NCBI GenBank assembly: GCA_030431695.1
Contig: JAUIIU010000020.1
Location: 1-41,083 of the forward strand
Origin: Bacteroidia bacterium
Lineage (GTDB): Bacteria > Bacteroidota > Bacteroidia > Flavobacteriales > Flavobacteriaceae
Length of the DNA stretch: 41,083 nt
Reading direction: 5' to 3'
Positions within the stretch are counted from its first letter, which is position 1, and each line of letters opens with the position of its first letter. The notes under the pieces were generated by a model, which searched no databases, was not told where the DNA came from, and saw only the letters and a list, made by a program, of their open reading frames with translations. Both the position numbers and the translations under genes were made by a program. Positions 1 to 10,386 of this stretch are shown here, piece by piece.

Positions 1-908
1 TTCTCCTTGGCAGGATCCGCCTGTTCGTCTACTTCCTCACCTCCAAGTATATCCTCGATGGCCTCATTTTCGACATCGGTGCTATCGGTTACTTCCTCCT
101 CCGCTTCGGGAGAAATCATACCTTTAAGTGTAGCATCAGCAGCGATCAGGAAAGGTTGAACCTGTTCCGCTTTGAACACATCCCAGAACTCAAGCTGGGC
201 GGTTTGTGTGATCAGTGCCTTTGTTCTTTCTATATCCTTTGCTCCGGGTAATTCGACAAGGATCCTTCCGGAGTTACCCAAACGCTGAAGGTTTGGCTGG
301 GTTACACCAAACTTATCAATACGCTTACGAAGTACTTCGAAGGCCGAAACCATGGCTTCGTCCACCTTACGGCGCAGTACCTGCTGTACATCTTCGTTTG
401 TATCGTCACGATCTATATCGTCTTCCAGGTTCTTGTTGAAGAAAATGCTTGTAGAAGCTAATCTGTTATCGCCCGGGATAGCATCGAATGCGGTGAAGAA
501 ATCTTCCAGGTAAGGTTCCTGGCTGTTCTTCTGAAGCTCTTCGGCATTGTTCAGTGCCTGATTGAATGCAGGATCTTTAGAGTTGTTGGCAAGTCCTTCA
601 AGGATATCGCGAACCGAAACCTGAAGGATCACATTGATACCTCCTTTTAGGTCAAGTCCTTTGTTCAGCTCCTTTTCTTTGGAATCGCTATAAGTAATGC
701 CCGCGAAAACAGGATCGTTGGCGACAGAGTCCAGGTATCTCGTTTCGGCCTCTATTCGTTCGTCCGGCTGGGTCTCATCATAGAGTTCTTTTGCGTAGGC
801 CTCGGCTTCACCTTCCACCTTATTTGCGACAAATGTGAAAGATAGCTGGTACAGACACACCAGCCCAAAGATGATCGCAAATACGGTTACTAGTCCTTTA
901 TTTTGCAT
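1..908 (-). CDS. secDF: Protein translocase SecDF, N-terminal part (cut by window edge)
   Basis: Inner-membrane component of the Sec machinery that uses the proton gradient to help preproteins leave the SecYEG channel on the periplasmic side. The visible 302 codons start at ATG 908 and run off the left edge with no stop. Residues about 5-25 form the first membrane helix. The SecD signature GLDLKGG lies at residues 84-90, and the segment VLRKRIDKFGV followed by ILVELPGAKD is typical of the first periplasmic domain. An acidic stretch follows at about residues 250-300. In Bacteroidota SecD and SecF are usually one fused chain; the SecF half is outside the window, so the fusion is inferred from the group. 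A good housekeeping promoter lies just upstream. Confidence 0.93.
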   Translation of the reverse strand, partial: MQNKGLVTVFAIIFGLVCLYQLSFTFVANKVEGEAEAYAKELYDETQPDERIEAETRYLDSVANDPVFAGITYSDSKEKELNKGLDLKGGINVILQVSVRDILEGLANNSKDPAFNQALNNAEELQKNSQEPYLEDFFTAFDAIPGDNRLASTSIFFNKNLEDDIDRDDTNEDVQQVLRRKVDEAMVSAFEVLRKRIDKFGVTQPNLQRLGNSGRILVELPGAKDIERTKALITQTAQLEFWDVFKAEQVQPFLIAADATLKGMISPEAEEEVTDSTDVENEAIEDILGGEEVDEQADPAKE

Positions 909-940
909 TCTATCAGTATTTAGATGATTTTAAAAACGTG

Positions 941-971
941 CAAATATAGGTTTTCAAAAAGGAAATGGCAA
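941..971 (-). promoter_or_regulatory. Housekeeping promoter of secDF
   Basis: Reading the minus strand, TTG is followed by 20 bp and then TATATTTG, matching the Bacteroidota consensus TTG-N19/20-TAnnTTTG. It ends 32 bp before the secDF start codon. Confidence 0.7.
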
Positions 972-1000
972 TTATTTTATATCGAAAATGGACAATAAAA

Positions 1001-1022
1001 AAAGACCGTAGAAACGGTCTTT
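1001..1022 (-). terminator. Intrinsic terminator of mdh
   Basis: A perfect 9-bp stem (AAAGACCGT with ACGGTCTTT) and a 4-base loop lie about 20 bp past the mdh stop. On the minus strand the stem runs into a T-rich tract. Confidence 0.85.
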
Positions 1023-1043
1023 TACTATGAGTTATCGTTGAAA

Positions 1044-1970
1044 TTACACATCCAGAAGGCCGTTTGTTTTTCGGACACCTTCGGCACTTTCGTTCATCTT
1101 TGCCTGTTCGGCATCGGTGAGCTCGATCTCTACAACTTCCTCGATACCATTCCTACCCAAAACAACGGGTACTCCGATACAGATATCATTCAATCCGTAT
1201 TCCCCTTCCAGCAAAGTTGAACAAGGGAACATCTTTTTCAGATCCATGGCTATAGCCTGAACCAGTCCCGAAACCGCAGCACCAGGAGCATACCAGGCAG
1301 AAGTACCAAGCAGTTTGGTAAGGGTTGCTCCACCTACCTTAGTATCTTCGAGTACCTGCGCCAGTCGTTCTTCGGAAATGAATTTGGACACCGGCACACT
1401 GTTTCTCGTTGCAAGACGCGTAAGCGGCAGCATTCCCTTGTCGCTATGTCCGCCTATCACCATTCCGTCTACGTCGCTGATAGGTGCCCCGAGGGCCTCT
1501 GCAAGGCGATACTTGAAGCGAGCACTGTCTAGCGCTCCTCCCATCCCGATGATCCTGTGTTTAGGTAGGTCGGTGGTCTTATGAACCAAGTACGTCATGG
1601 TATCCATAGGGTTGCTCACAACGATCATGATCGTATTCGGAGAGTGTTCGATGAGGTTGGCGGAAACAGTTTTCACGATCCCGGCATTGATACCTATCAA
1701 CTCCTCGCGTGTCATTCCGGGTTTCCTTGGGATCCCGCTTGTGATCACGCAGATATCACTGTTGGCAGTTTTAGAATAATCGTTGGTCGTACCGGTGATC
1801 TTGGTATCGAAACCATTGAGTGATGCGGTTTGCATCAGGTCCATGGCCTTCCCTTCGGCATAACCTTCTTTGATGTCCAACAATACTACTTCACTAGCGA
1901 AGTCTTTAATGGCGATATATTCGGCGCAACTCGCACCTACGGCACCTGCTCCTACTACAGTTACTTTCAT
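1044..1970 (-). CDS. mdh: Malate dehydrogenase
   Basis: NAD-dependent oxidation of malate to oxaloacetate in the citric acid cycle; cytoplasmic. The 308-residue protein is full length for the LDH-like bacterial MDH group. The N-terminal Rossmann motif is GAGAVG at residues 7-12, with Asp32 placed to bind the adenine ribose of NAD. The mobile-loop segment [13 protein letters not shown] carries the substrate arginines, and VIGGHSD carries the catalytic histidine. It is a single-gene unit with its own TATTTTTG promoter box and a strong terminator. Confidence 0.97.
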   Translation of the reverse strand: MKVTVVGAGAVGASCAEYIAIKDFASEVVLLDIKEGYAEGKAMDLMQTASLNGFDTKITGTTNDYSKTANSDICVITSGIPRKPGMTREELIGINAGIVKTVSANLIEHSPNTIMIVVSNPMDTMTYLVHKTTDLPKHRIIGMGGALDSARFKYRLAEALGAPISDVDGMVIGGHSDKGMLPLTRLATRNSVPVSKFISEERLAQVLEDTKVGGATLTKLLGTSAWYAPGAAVSGLVQAIAMDLKKMFPCSTLLEGEYGLNDICIGVPVVLGRNGIEEVVEIELTDAEQAKMNESAEGVRKTNGLLDV

Positions 1971-2008
1971 GAAAAATTATTTTTATTTGATGATTGAATT
2001 CAGAGTGG

Positions 2009-2016
2009 CAAAAATA
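2009..2016 (-). promoter_or_regulatory. -7 box of mdh promoter
   Basis: On the minus strand TATTTTTG matches TAnnTTTG, 38 bp before the mdh ATG. No clear -33 TTG is seen at the usual distance. Confidence 0.55.
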
Positions 2017-2060
2017 CAATTATCTATTTGATTTTCACTTCTGAATGACCGAAAATATAA

Positions 2061-2082
2061 AGCCCCGCTCGATGGCGGGGCT
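2061..2082 (-). terminator. Intrinsic terminator of gyrB
   Basis: An 8-bp GC-rich stem (AGCCCCGC with GCGGGGCT) and 6-base loop, 21 bp past the gyrB stop. On the minus strand it is followed by a T-rich but interrupted tract. Confidence 0.8.
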
Positions 2083-2102
2083 CGTTCTGTTCCGAAGGAA
2101 TT

Positions 2103-4046
<1,944 letters not shown>

Positions 4047-4077
4047 TTAGGTTGTTTTTCAAATTTTCTCCAACAAA

Positions 4078-4085
4078 CAAATATA
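4078..4085 (-). promoter_or_regulatory. -7 box of gyrB promoter
   Basis: On the minus strand TATATTTG matches the Bacteroidota -7 element, 34 bp upstream of the gyrB ATG. The -33 element is weak. The rest of the 4044-4320 gap shows no gene. Confidence 0.55.
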
Positions 4086-4320
4086 ACAAAACCCCTCGTA
4101 AAATATAGGGTTTTAGGCATTTTTGAGTGTGTAAGTTATTAACAAGTTTTTGTGAAAAAAATTGTATGTGATCGCGGGGATTTTACCGTTAATTCCGATC
4201 TCAAATCACGAGGGATGATTCTCAATATCTTTTGGGAATCCGTTCGAGCCAAATTTTCACAAAATTTTAGGGTTACGGGGCTGTTAAAAAACGTAACTTT
4301 CGATTACTAAAAACACTCTC

Positions 4321-4863
4321 ATGAAACAGAAATTATTTTTACTGATCGTTTTAACGTTAAGCCTTTCCCTAACCGATTCATTGTATGCTCAAAAATTCTC
4401 GGATCTGGATAAGAGTCCGATGGATGTGGCATCGTTCCCAACCAGCTACAGGGAATCCAATAAAAGTATCAAGATCGCCTACAGTAGACCACAACTTAAA
4501 GGGCGAACTGTTGAATCACTGGCTCAGCCAGGAAAAGTATGGCGTACCGGTGCCAACGAGGCATCCGAACTTACACTGTACACCGACATGAAACTTGGAG
4601 ACACCACAGTTCCTGCAGGAACGTATTCCTTCTTTACCATTCCGGGAGAGGATGAATGGACGGCTATTATAAGTAGTGACGTCAACGTTTGGGGTTCCTA
4701 TTCCTACAACGAGGTGAACGATGTGGCCCGTATCACGGTTCCTACTCAAAGTGCCAGGGAGAGCCTGGAAGCTTTCTCTATTGCCTTTTCCGAAAGCGAC
4801 AAAGGCGTGGACATGCACCTGGGTTGGGGTAACACCCGTGTTACCTTTCCGTTCACAAAATAA
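4321..4863 (+). CDS. DUF2911 secreted protein
   Basis: A 180-residue exported protein. Residues 1-23 form a signal peptide ending in LYAQ, with no lipobox cysteine. The rest matches the DUF2911 family: the core KIAYSRPQLKGRTV is followed by GKVWRTGANEASELT, a PAGTYSFFTIPG loop, and a C-terminal LGWGNTRVTFPF strand. The family is common in Bacteroidota, and I know of no established biochemical role. It is transcribed away from gyrB and faces queE convergently, with 42 bp between the stops. Confidence 0.88.
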   Translation: MKQKLFLLIVLTLSLSLTDSLYAQKFSDLDKSPMDVASFPTSYRESNKSIKIAYSRPQLKGRTVESLAQPGKVWRTGANEASELTLYTDMKLGDTTVPAGTYSFFTIPGEDEWTAIISSDVNVWGSYSYNEVNDVARITVPTQSARESLEAFSIAFSESDKGVDMHLGWGNTRVTFPFTK

Positions 4864-4905
4864 CTTCAGAATAAAAAAAGATCACGAACATCCCCGGGTT
4901 AGCGC

Positions 4906-5544
4906 TTAGGGGATGTTTAAGTATTTATGGGTTTGAAGGGACACCTTCCACTTAGGGTTTGCCATCACGTAATCCACGATCATGGGCATAACTTTATCCC
5001 TCTTGCTCCATTCCGGTTGTAAGTACAGAAAACAGTCCTCACTAACCTTAACAGCCTGTTCTTCGGCAAATCTCAGATCGTCCCTGTTGTAAACGATCAT
5101 TTTCAATTCATGTGCTTTGGCATAGATCTCTTCCTTCGGAAGTTTAGTTTTCTTCGGTGATAAGCAGATCCAGTCCCAGGTGCCGCTCAGTGAATAAGCC
5201 CCGGAAGTTTCGATATGAACAACCATCCCTTCGGCCTTTAGTTTCGAGGTCAGCGGACCCATATCCCAGGTAAGTGGTTCACCCCCGGTAACTACTATGG
5301 TTTTGGAATACTGTGTGGCATTTTTAACAATGGCATCAACATCCGTTGGCGGGTGTATGTCCGGATTCCAGCTCTCTTTCACATCACACCAGTGACAACC
5401 TACATCGCATCCTCCGATCCTTACAAAATAGGCAGCTGTGCCTTTGTGATACCCTTCCCCCTGAATCGTATAAAACTCTTCCATCAGGGGCAGCATCAAC
5501 CCTTCTTCAACCCTCTTTTTAATGGTCTCCTCCATAGGCTGCAA
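4906..5544 (-). CDS. queE: 7-carboxy-7-deazaguanine synthase (radical SAM)
   Basis: Converts 6-carboxy-5,6,7,8-tetrahydropterin to 7-carboxy-7-deazaguanine in queuosine biosynthesis; cytoplasmic. The cluster-binding cysteines are C46-x3-C50-x2-C53 inside GGCDVGCHWCDVK, the spacing of radical SAM enzymes. EEFYTIQGEGYHKG at about 22-35 is the QueE N-terminal signature, and VVTGGEPL is the SAM-binding GGE motif. The length of 212 residues is normal. The first ATG at 5544 gives a 20-residue lead before the conserved start; ATGs at 5535 or 5496 are possible alternatives. No other queuosine gene is in the window. Confidence 0.93.
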   Translation of the reverse strand: MQPMEETIKKRVEEGLMLPLMEEFYTIQGEGYHKGTAAYFVRIGGCDVGCHWCDVKESWNPDIHPPTDVDAIVKNATQYSKTIVVTGGEPLTWDMGPLTSKLKAEGMVVHIETSGAYSLSGTWDWICLSPKKTKLPKEEIYAKAHELKMIVYNRDDLRFAEEQAVKVSEDCFLYLQPEWSKRDKVMPMIVDYVMANPKWKVSLQTHKYLNIP

Positions 5545-5583
5545 AGGTAGTCAATTATGTAGTAGCTCGAGTATTATCTGTAC

Positions 5584-6054
5584 TCAGTTCGATCTCACAG
5601 CGACCACCTCGATCTCGACCTTCGCATTTCGGGCCAGTGACTCGGCGGCAAAAGTGGTACGGGCCGGTTTTTTCGGGAAGTAGGTAATGTAGACCGAATT
5701 GAATTCAGCAAAATCGGCGATCGTATCGAGGATCACGGTAGCCTTTACCACGTCGTCCATGCTCATATCGTGATGAGCCAGCACGGCTTTGATGTTTTCG
5801 AGGGTTTGCCTGGTTTCTGCAGTAATCCCTCCTTCGACCAGTTCTCCCGAAGAATGATCCAGCCCTATCTGTCCTGTTAAAAAGAACAAATCCCCTACCT
5901 GCACCGCATCGCTGAAGGGTTTATCGGAGCGCGAAGCTTCGTGGGAGGTGTGAAATACAGGTTCAACCTTATTGGTTTTTTCTTCTGAAGGTGAGGTACA
6001 TTGTAAAATCATAGCTGAAATCAATACCAGTAGGAATGTCATTGACCGACTCAT
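5584..6054 (-). CDS. RidA-family protein with lipoprotein signal
   Basis: A member of the RidA/YjgF/UK114 family (156 residues). Known members hydrolyse reactive enamines and imines from PLP enzymes. The core starts near residue 35; LFFLTGQIGLD, TRQTLENIKAVL and the terminal FAAESLARNAKVEIEVVAV are family landmarks. The arginine of KKPARTTF matches the catalytic Arg that binds the substrate carboxylate. Unusually, the protein begins with a hydrophobic segment ending MILQC, a lipobox, so it should be exported and lipid-anchored at Cys19, unlike the usual cytoplasmic RidA. It lies 39 bp upstream of queE on the same strand and could be cotranscribed. Confidence 0.9.
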   Translation of the reverse strand: MSRSMTFLLVLISAMILQCTSPSEEKTNKVEPVFHTSHEASRSDKPFSDAVQVGDLFFLTGQIGLDHSSGELVEGGITAETRQTLENIKAVLAHHDMSMDDVVKATVILDTIADFAEFNSVYITYFPKKPARTTFAAESLARNAKVEIEVVAVRSN

Positions 6055-6134
6055 ATGATGCTTATTTGAAATTTAAAATACGTATTATTTCAGAAGGTTC
6101 GGTACAATTCCTATTTTTATCGAAAATTTGAAAC

Positions 6135-7664
6135 ATGGCAGATACGCAGGTATTCTTCGATCATATCACTGAAGGTTACACAACCAAAGGAGACGCCATT
6201 ACTATGGGAGCCGCTATGCTGGACGGTGAGGCAGTTACCAATGCGCTGGTGAAGATCCCCCTGAAAACGATGAACCGGCACGGCCTCATTGCGGGTGCGA
6301 CGGGAACCGGAAAGACCAAAACACTCCAGGTACTGGCCGAAAATCTCTCCGAAAAAGGAGTACCCGTACTGTTAATGGATATGAAAGGCGACCTGAGTGG
6401 GATCGCCCAGCCCAGCCCGGGCCATCCGAAGATCGATGAGCGTCACGCCAAGATCGGGATACCTTTCGAACCGAAGAAGTTCCCTGTAGAGATCCTCTCT
6501 CTTTCCGAACAGGATGGTGTTCGCCTAAGGGCCACAGTGAGTGAGTTTGGCCCTGTGCTAATCTCGAGGATACTAGGTGTGTCCGAGACACAGGCAGGGA
6601 TCATTTCAATATTATTCAAGTATTGCGACGACAACAAGTTGCCATTGCTGGACCTGAAGGATTTCAAAAAGATACTTCAATACGCAACCGAAGAAGGCAA
6701 AGCGGAGATCGCCAAGGAATACGGCAGGATCTCACCTGCATCCTCGGGGGCGATCCTCAGGAAGATCGTGGAACTGGAACAACAGGGAGGCGACCTTTTC
6801 TTCGGGGAAAAATCCTTCGACACAGACGACCTTCTTCGCGTAGATGAGAATGGCATGGGCTATATCAATATTGTTCGACTGACCGATATTCAGGACAGGC
6901 CAAAATTGTTCTCCACCTTTATGCTTTGTTTACTTGCTGAAGTATACAATACCTTCCCGGAACAGGGAGACAGCGGCAGGCCGGAACTCGTGATCTTCAT
7001 TGATGAAGCCCACTTGATCTTCAAAGAGGCCAGCGATGCATTATTGGACCAGATAGAAAGTATCGTAAAACTGATCCGTTCCAAGGGAGTCGGACTTTAT
7101 TTTGTTACCCAGAATCCAACCGACGTTCCTGACGCAGTTCTAAGTCAACTCGGACTAAAAGTTCAACACGCCCTTCGCGCGTTCACTGCCAAGGACAGGA
7201 AAGCCATAAAGCTTACAGCGGAGAATTACCCGATCTCCGAATACTATAAAACAGATGAGGTATTAACCTCCCTCGGTATTGGAGAAGCGCTGGTTTCTGC
7301 ATTGAACGAAAAAGGTATTCCAACACCGCTGGCCGCTACCCTTCTCCGTGCTCCCATGAGCCGGATGGACGTACTTGAAGATGATGAACTGACCGAGCTG
7401 CTGGAAGAATCCAAATTGATCCGAAAGTATAATGAAGAACTCGATAGGGAGAGTGCTTATGAATTGCTGAACGAGAAGATCGAGATCGCTAACCGCGAAG
7501 AGGCAAAAGAAAAAGCCCGGGAGGAACAGGAAAAAGTAAGTCGTTCCTCTTCGAAAAGAAGTTCGAGCAGGCGACGCAGCGGTCGCAGTCCGATAGAAAA
7601 AGTCCTCACCAGCCCCACTGTGATCCGCAGTGTTCTGGGAATACTCACTAAAATTTTAAAATAA
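6135..7664 (+). CDS. HerA-like ATPase (DUF853 / YjgR type)
   Basis: A 509-residue P-loop ATPase of the HerA/FtsK-like superfamily, DUF853 branch. Walker A is GATGTGKT at residues 54-61; Walker B is LVIFIDEAH near residue 287, followed by the sensor-like VTQNPTDVPD. The C-terminal tail is highly charged with a serine/arginine-rich stretch (about residues 465-490). HerA proteins are DNA-translocating hexamers, but the DUF853 group has no settled role, and no NurA nuclease gene is adjacent. The downstream lipoprotein gene starts 18 bp later and probably shares its transcript. Confidence 0.9.
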   Translation: MADTQVFFDHITEGYTTKGDAITMGAAMLDGEAVTNALVKIPLKTMNRHGLIAGATGTGKTKTLQVLAENLSEKGVPVLLMDMKGDLSGIAQPSPGHPKIDERHAKIGIPFEPKKFPVEILSLSEQDGVRLRATVSEFGPVLISRILGVSETQAGIISILFKYCDDNKLPLLDLKDFKKILQYATEEGKAEIAKEYGRISPASSGAILRKIVELEQQGGDLFFGEKSFDTDDLLRVDENGMGYINIVRLTDIQDRPKLFSTFMLCLLAEVYNTFPEQGDSGRPELVIFIDEAHLIFKEASDALLDQIESIVKLIRSKGVGLYFVTQNPTDVPDAVLSQLGLKVQHALRAFTAKDRKAIKLTAENYPISEYYKTDEVLTSLGIGEALVSALNEKGIPTPLAATLLRAPMSRMDVLEDDELTELLEESKLIRKYNEELDRESAYELLNEKIEIANREEAKEKAREEQEKVSRSSSKRSSSRRRSGRSPIEKVLTSPTVIRSVLGILTKILK

Positions 7665-7682
7665 CACAACATATTTATATCA

Positions 7683-8264
7683 ATGAAAAGATTATTCATA
7701 CTCACTACCCTGTCTGTTCTCCTACTCACTCAATGTGGCAAGGACAGCGACCCATTTCTGATCACTAAGGATAGCGTGGGACCACTTACCAAGCAAACTC
7801 AAATGAGACAACTGGATTCGATCTTCGCGAATGATTCCATCGTTTCACTTAGAGAGATCGATGAAGCCCCGGAAACCCAGGGTGAAGTAGAGATCTTTGA
7901 AAAAGGTGGCAAAAAACTGATGCTACTTTCCCCTGAGGACGAAGAAGATCCGAATTCGCGCATCACCAACATCCAGATCTTCGACGACCGCTACCTTACG
8001 GAAAAAGGCCTTGGAAAGGGAAGTACTTTCGCCGACTTGAAGGCAAACTACGAGATCGTCGCCATTGAGAATGCCATCAATTCGGTGGTGATCTTTCTGA
8101 AGGACAGCGATGTTTTCATCACCATTGATAAAAAGCAACTTCCGGAAGAACTCAGGTACAATTTCAACGCCAAGGTTGAAGCAACCCAGATCCCGGATAC
8201 GGCAACATTTAAGTATTTTATGATCGGCTGGGATTCTGTTGAAGCGGAAACTTCAGAAGAATAA
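7683..8264 (+). CDS. Conserved lipoprotein
   Basis: A 193-residue lipoprotein: hydrophobic residues 4-17 end in LLTQC, with the lipidated Cys18. The mature part has GPLT near residue 33 and a DDRYLTEKGLGKGSTFADLKANYEIV segment, which recalls RpoE-regulated lipoproteins of the DUF1131/YfeY type; I hold that match loosely. The C-terminus is acidic. It sits 18 bp behind the HerA-like ATPase and ends 21 bp before a clear terminator, so the two form a bicistronic unit. Confidence 0.75.
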   Translation: MKRLFILTTLSVLLLTQCGKDSDPFLITKDSVGPLTKQTQMRQLDSIFANDSIVSLREIDEAPETQGEVEIFEKGGKKLMLLSPEDEEDPNSRITNIQIFDDRYLTEKGLGKGSTFADLKANYEIVAIENAINSVVIFLKDSDVFITIDKKQLPEELRYNFNAKVEATQIPDTATFKYFMIGWDSVEAETSEE

Positions 8265-8285
8265 ACGTCAAAACAAAATAACTTT

Positions 8286-8309
8286 AAGCCTCTTAACAGG
8301 GGCTTTTTT
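8286..8309 (+). terminator. Intrinsic terminator of the HerA-like ATPase operon
   Basis: A 7-bp stem (AAGCCTC with GGGGCTT, one T-G pair), loop TTAACA, and a T6 run on the plus strand, 21 bp past the lipoprotein stop. Confidence 0.85.
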
Positions 8310-8335
8310 GTTACTTTAGAGCGAAGTCCAAGGTT

Positions 8336-9199
8336 TTGAAAACAATTTCCAATCCGAAACGAAGCGCGGCCATTATCGCCCTGCTGTTGCTAATGGCAAT
8401 AGCGTTCGAAACTTTCCAACAGTTGTTCTACATCAAAAGGTACGACCTGGTGGAGGGTATCACTTTTTTCGATGTTCTGAAGACACAGGCTTACCGATGG
8501 GTCATTTGGATGCTGCTGGGGCTTTTGTTGTTTCGGTATGCGCATCGAAAAAGTGTTCGGGAGGATCACGGTTTCGGATACTTTGTGACCTACGGACTGT
8601 TCATCCTTACCCTTGTGGCCATCAATATCATTGTGATTTCCCTGATCCAGGCCATTTTCAATAATGAGGATATTAGCTTCGCCTATTTCATCAACGAGTT
8701 TGTCGTTTTCTTTATTTTTCAGAAAGCACCAATCTATATACTGGGCTACAGCGCGATTGCCATCATACTTCATTTTTACTTTCTGAATGAAAAACTGCAG
8801 GTACGTGTTCAGGAACTATCGGAGATCAAAGACGTGAACCTGAAACTTTACAAGCAGCTGAAACTGAAGCTGGACGACAAAACCTCCGTGCTCAATATCA
8901 AGATCGGGAATAAGAGAAAGATAATCAGTGTTGAAGATATCGTATGGATCGAAGCAGATGATTATTGCGTGAAGGTTCACCTTGCGAACGGGAAATCGTA
9001 TACCATGCGAAGCAGCCTGAAGACCCTGGAAGAGAAATTGCACAGGCCATTTATCCGCGTACATCGCAAAGCGATCGTCAATATGAATATGGCCAGCGAA
9101 CTCAGCACCTCACCTTCCCCTTTACTGATGTTGAAAAACAAGCTGGAAATCCCGGTTAGCCGAAGCAACCTCAGTATGGTAAGAGATTACATCTCCTAG
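8336..9199 (+). CDS. Membrane-anchored LytTR DNA-binding regulator
   Basis: A 287-residue one-component regulator. The N-terminal half has about four membrane helices (near residues 12-30, 52-67, 80-107 and 122-150). A short coiled region (about 150-185) leads to a C-terminal LytTR domain, with VEDIVWIEADDYCVKVHL, the SSLKTLEEKL helix and FIRVHRKAIVN as landmarks. LytTR domains bind direct repeats as dimers. No histidine kinase or receiver gene is adjacent, so membrane sensing is inferred. The start is TTG: the first in-frame ATG is at residue 20, inside the first helix. The gene begins 26 bp after a terminator. Confidence 0.85.
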   Translation: MKTISNPKRSAAIIALLLLMAIAFETFQQLFYIKRYDLVEGITFFDVLKTQAYRWVIWMLLGLLLFRYAHRKSVREDHGFGYFVTYGLFILTLVAINIIVISLIQAIFNNEDISFAYFINEFVVFFIFQKAPIYILGYSAIAIILHFYFLNEKLQVRVQELSEIKDVNLKLYKQLKLKLDDKTSVLNIKIGNKRKIISVEDIVWIEADDYCVKVHLANGKSYTMRSSLKTLEEKLHRPFIRVHRKAIVNMNMASELSTSPSPLLMLKNKLEIPVSRSNLSMVRDYIS

Positions 9200-9311
9200 C
9201 TCAGGTCTTTTTACTGCGGAATTTATGCAGTTCACTGCACAAAATTGATGACGGATCATTCGGTAACTGCAATTTTGGTCGCGCTCTCTGCATTTAAGGA
9301 TTTATTGGGAA

Positions 9312-9340
9312 TTGATTAAATTCTGTGGGTTGTATCTTTC
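9312..9340 (+). promoter_or_regulatory. Probable housekeeping promoter
   Basis: TTG (9312-9314), 18 bp, then TATCTTTC, one mismatch from TAnnTTTG, 40 bp before the ATG of the SnoaL-like gene. The rest of 9200-9379 shows no gene. Confidence 0.45.
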
Positions 9341-9379
9341 GGTTGAAAATTAATCCAGGTCTAACCAAATTTGTTCATT

Positions 9380-10327
9380 ATGTTGAAAGCACTAGTTTAT
9401 ATAAGCACATTCTTAACAATAGTTTTTACCGCGACTGCCCAGGGACCATATTCGGCTACCGCAGCAAATCCGTACGGAAAACTGAACCCGGACGCTCCAA
9501 AGGAAGTGGCAGACTACGCTCCACTAATTGGAACCTGCGACTGTATATCAACCAGTCGAAATCAGGATGGCAGTTGGGCAGATTCCCAAAACATGACATG
9601 GAAATGGAGCTACATCATGAATGGTACTGCCGTACAGGATGAAACGCTAAAGGAAGACGGGAGTCATTCGGGAAGCATCCGACAATTCATTGCAGACAGC
9701 AGCAAGTGGTATGTCCATTACTATTCAAATCGTGGACCAACAACGGTCCTGCCAGCCTGGGAGGGCGGAAAAAGGGGCGATAGCATAGTGCTGTACCGCG
9801 AACAACAAGCACCCAATGGTATGGACGGATACTACCGAATCACCTTCAGCGAAATGAAGGAAACCGGTTTCAAGTGGCTGGGTGAATGGGTGGACAGAAC
9901 CGAAAAGATACGATATCCCACATGGAAGATCGATTGTAAAAAACGCCTGGCGTTTTCAGAAGAAGATAAGATCCGCGAAAAGATCCGGGCTTTCTCGGCT
10001 GCCTATATGAATGCCGATGCTGTATCGATTGCCGGTTTTTATACTTCGGATGGGAAACTGTTCCCGGGCGGGCGGGATGTGATCAGTGGTTCGTCGGCCA
10101 TACTGGATTACTGGACCTTGCCCGAAGGCTCAAGAAACCTTTACCACAAGATCAGCCCGACAGAGATCCGCATTTTCAGTAATTACGCCTATGACTACGG
10201 ATACTACGAAGGGAGCATTACGAATAAGAAAGGGAAGAAAACCGATTTCGAGGGTAAATACGTGATTGTCTGGAAGAAGGAAAACGGCGACTGGAAGATA
10301 CTTCTTGATATTTGGAACAGGAACTGA
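9380..10327 (+). CDS. Secreted protein with C-terminal SnoaL/DUF4440-like domain
   Basis: A 315-residue exported protein from the ATG at 9380; the in-frame TTG three codons earlier is a weaker start. Residues 1-20 form a signal peptide ending TATAQ. Residues about 45-195 make a beta-rich domain opening PLIGTCDCIS and resembling the DUF1579-type fold of single-barrel lipid or heme binders (loose match). Residues about 198-315 look like an NTF2/SnoaL domain: EKIRAFSAAYMNADAVSIAGFY at its start and YVIVWKKENGDWKILLDIWN at its end are typical. The substrate is unknown. It lies 59 bp upstream of a methyltransferase gene. Confidence 0.75.
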   Translation: MLKALVYISTFLTIVFTATAQGPYSATAANPYGKLNPDAPKEVADYAPLIGTCDCISTSRNQDGSWADSQNMTWKWSYIMNGTAVQDETLKEDGSHSGSIRQFIADSSKWYVHYYSNRGPTTVLPAWEGGKRGDSIVLYREQQAPNGMDGYYRITFSEMKETGFKWLGEWVDRTEKIRYPTWKIDCKKRLAFSEEDKIREKIRAFSAAYMNADAVSIAGFYTSDGKLFPGGRDVISGSSAILDYWTLPEGSRNLYHKISPTEIRIFSNYAYDYGYYEGSITNKKGKKTDFEGKYVIVWKKENGDWKILLDIWNRN

Positions 10328-10386
10328 TCCCCGATTAAAAAAACGGTGAAAAAGGTATATATTTACATGAACCACAATGTGAATTC

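Noticed and set aside
1564-1569. GGTAGG inside mdh
   Set aside because: Coding context; no TGTT box at the required spacing.
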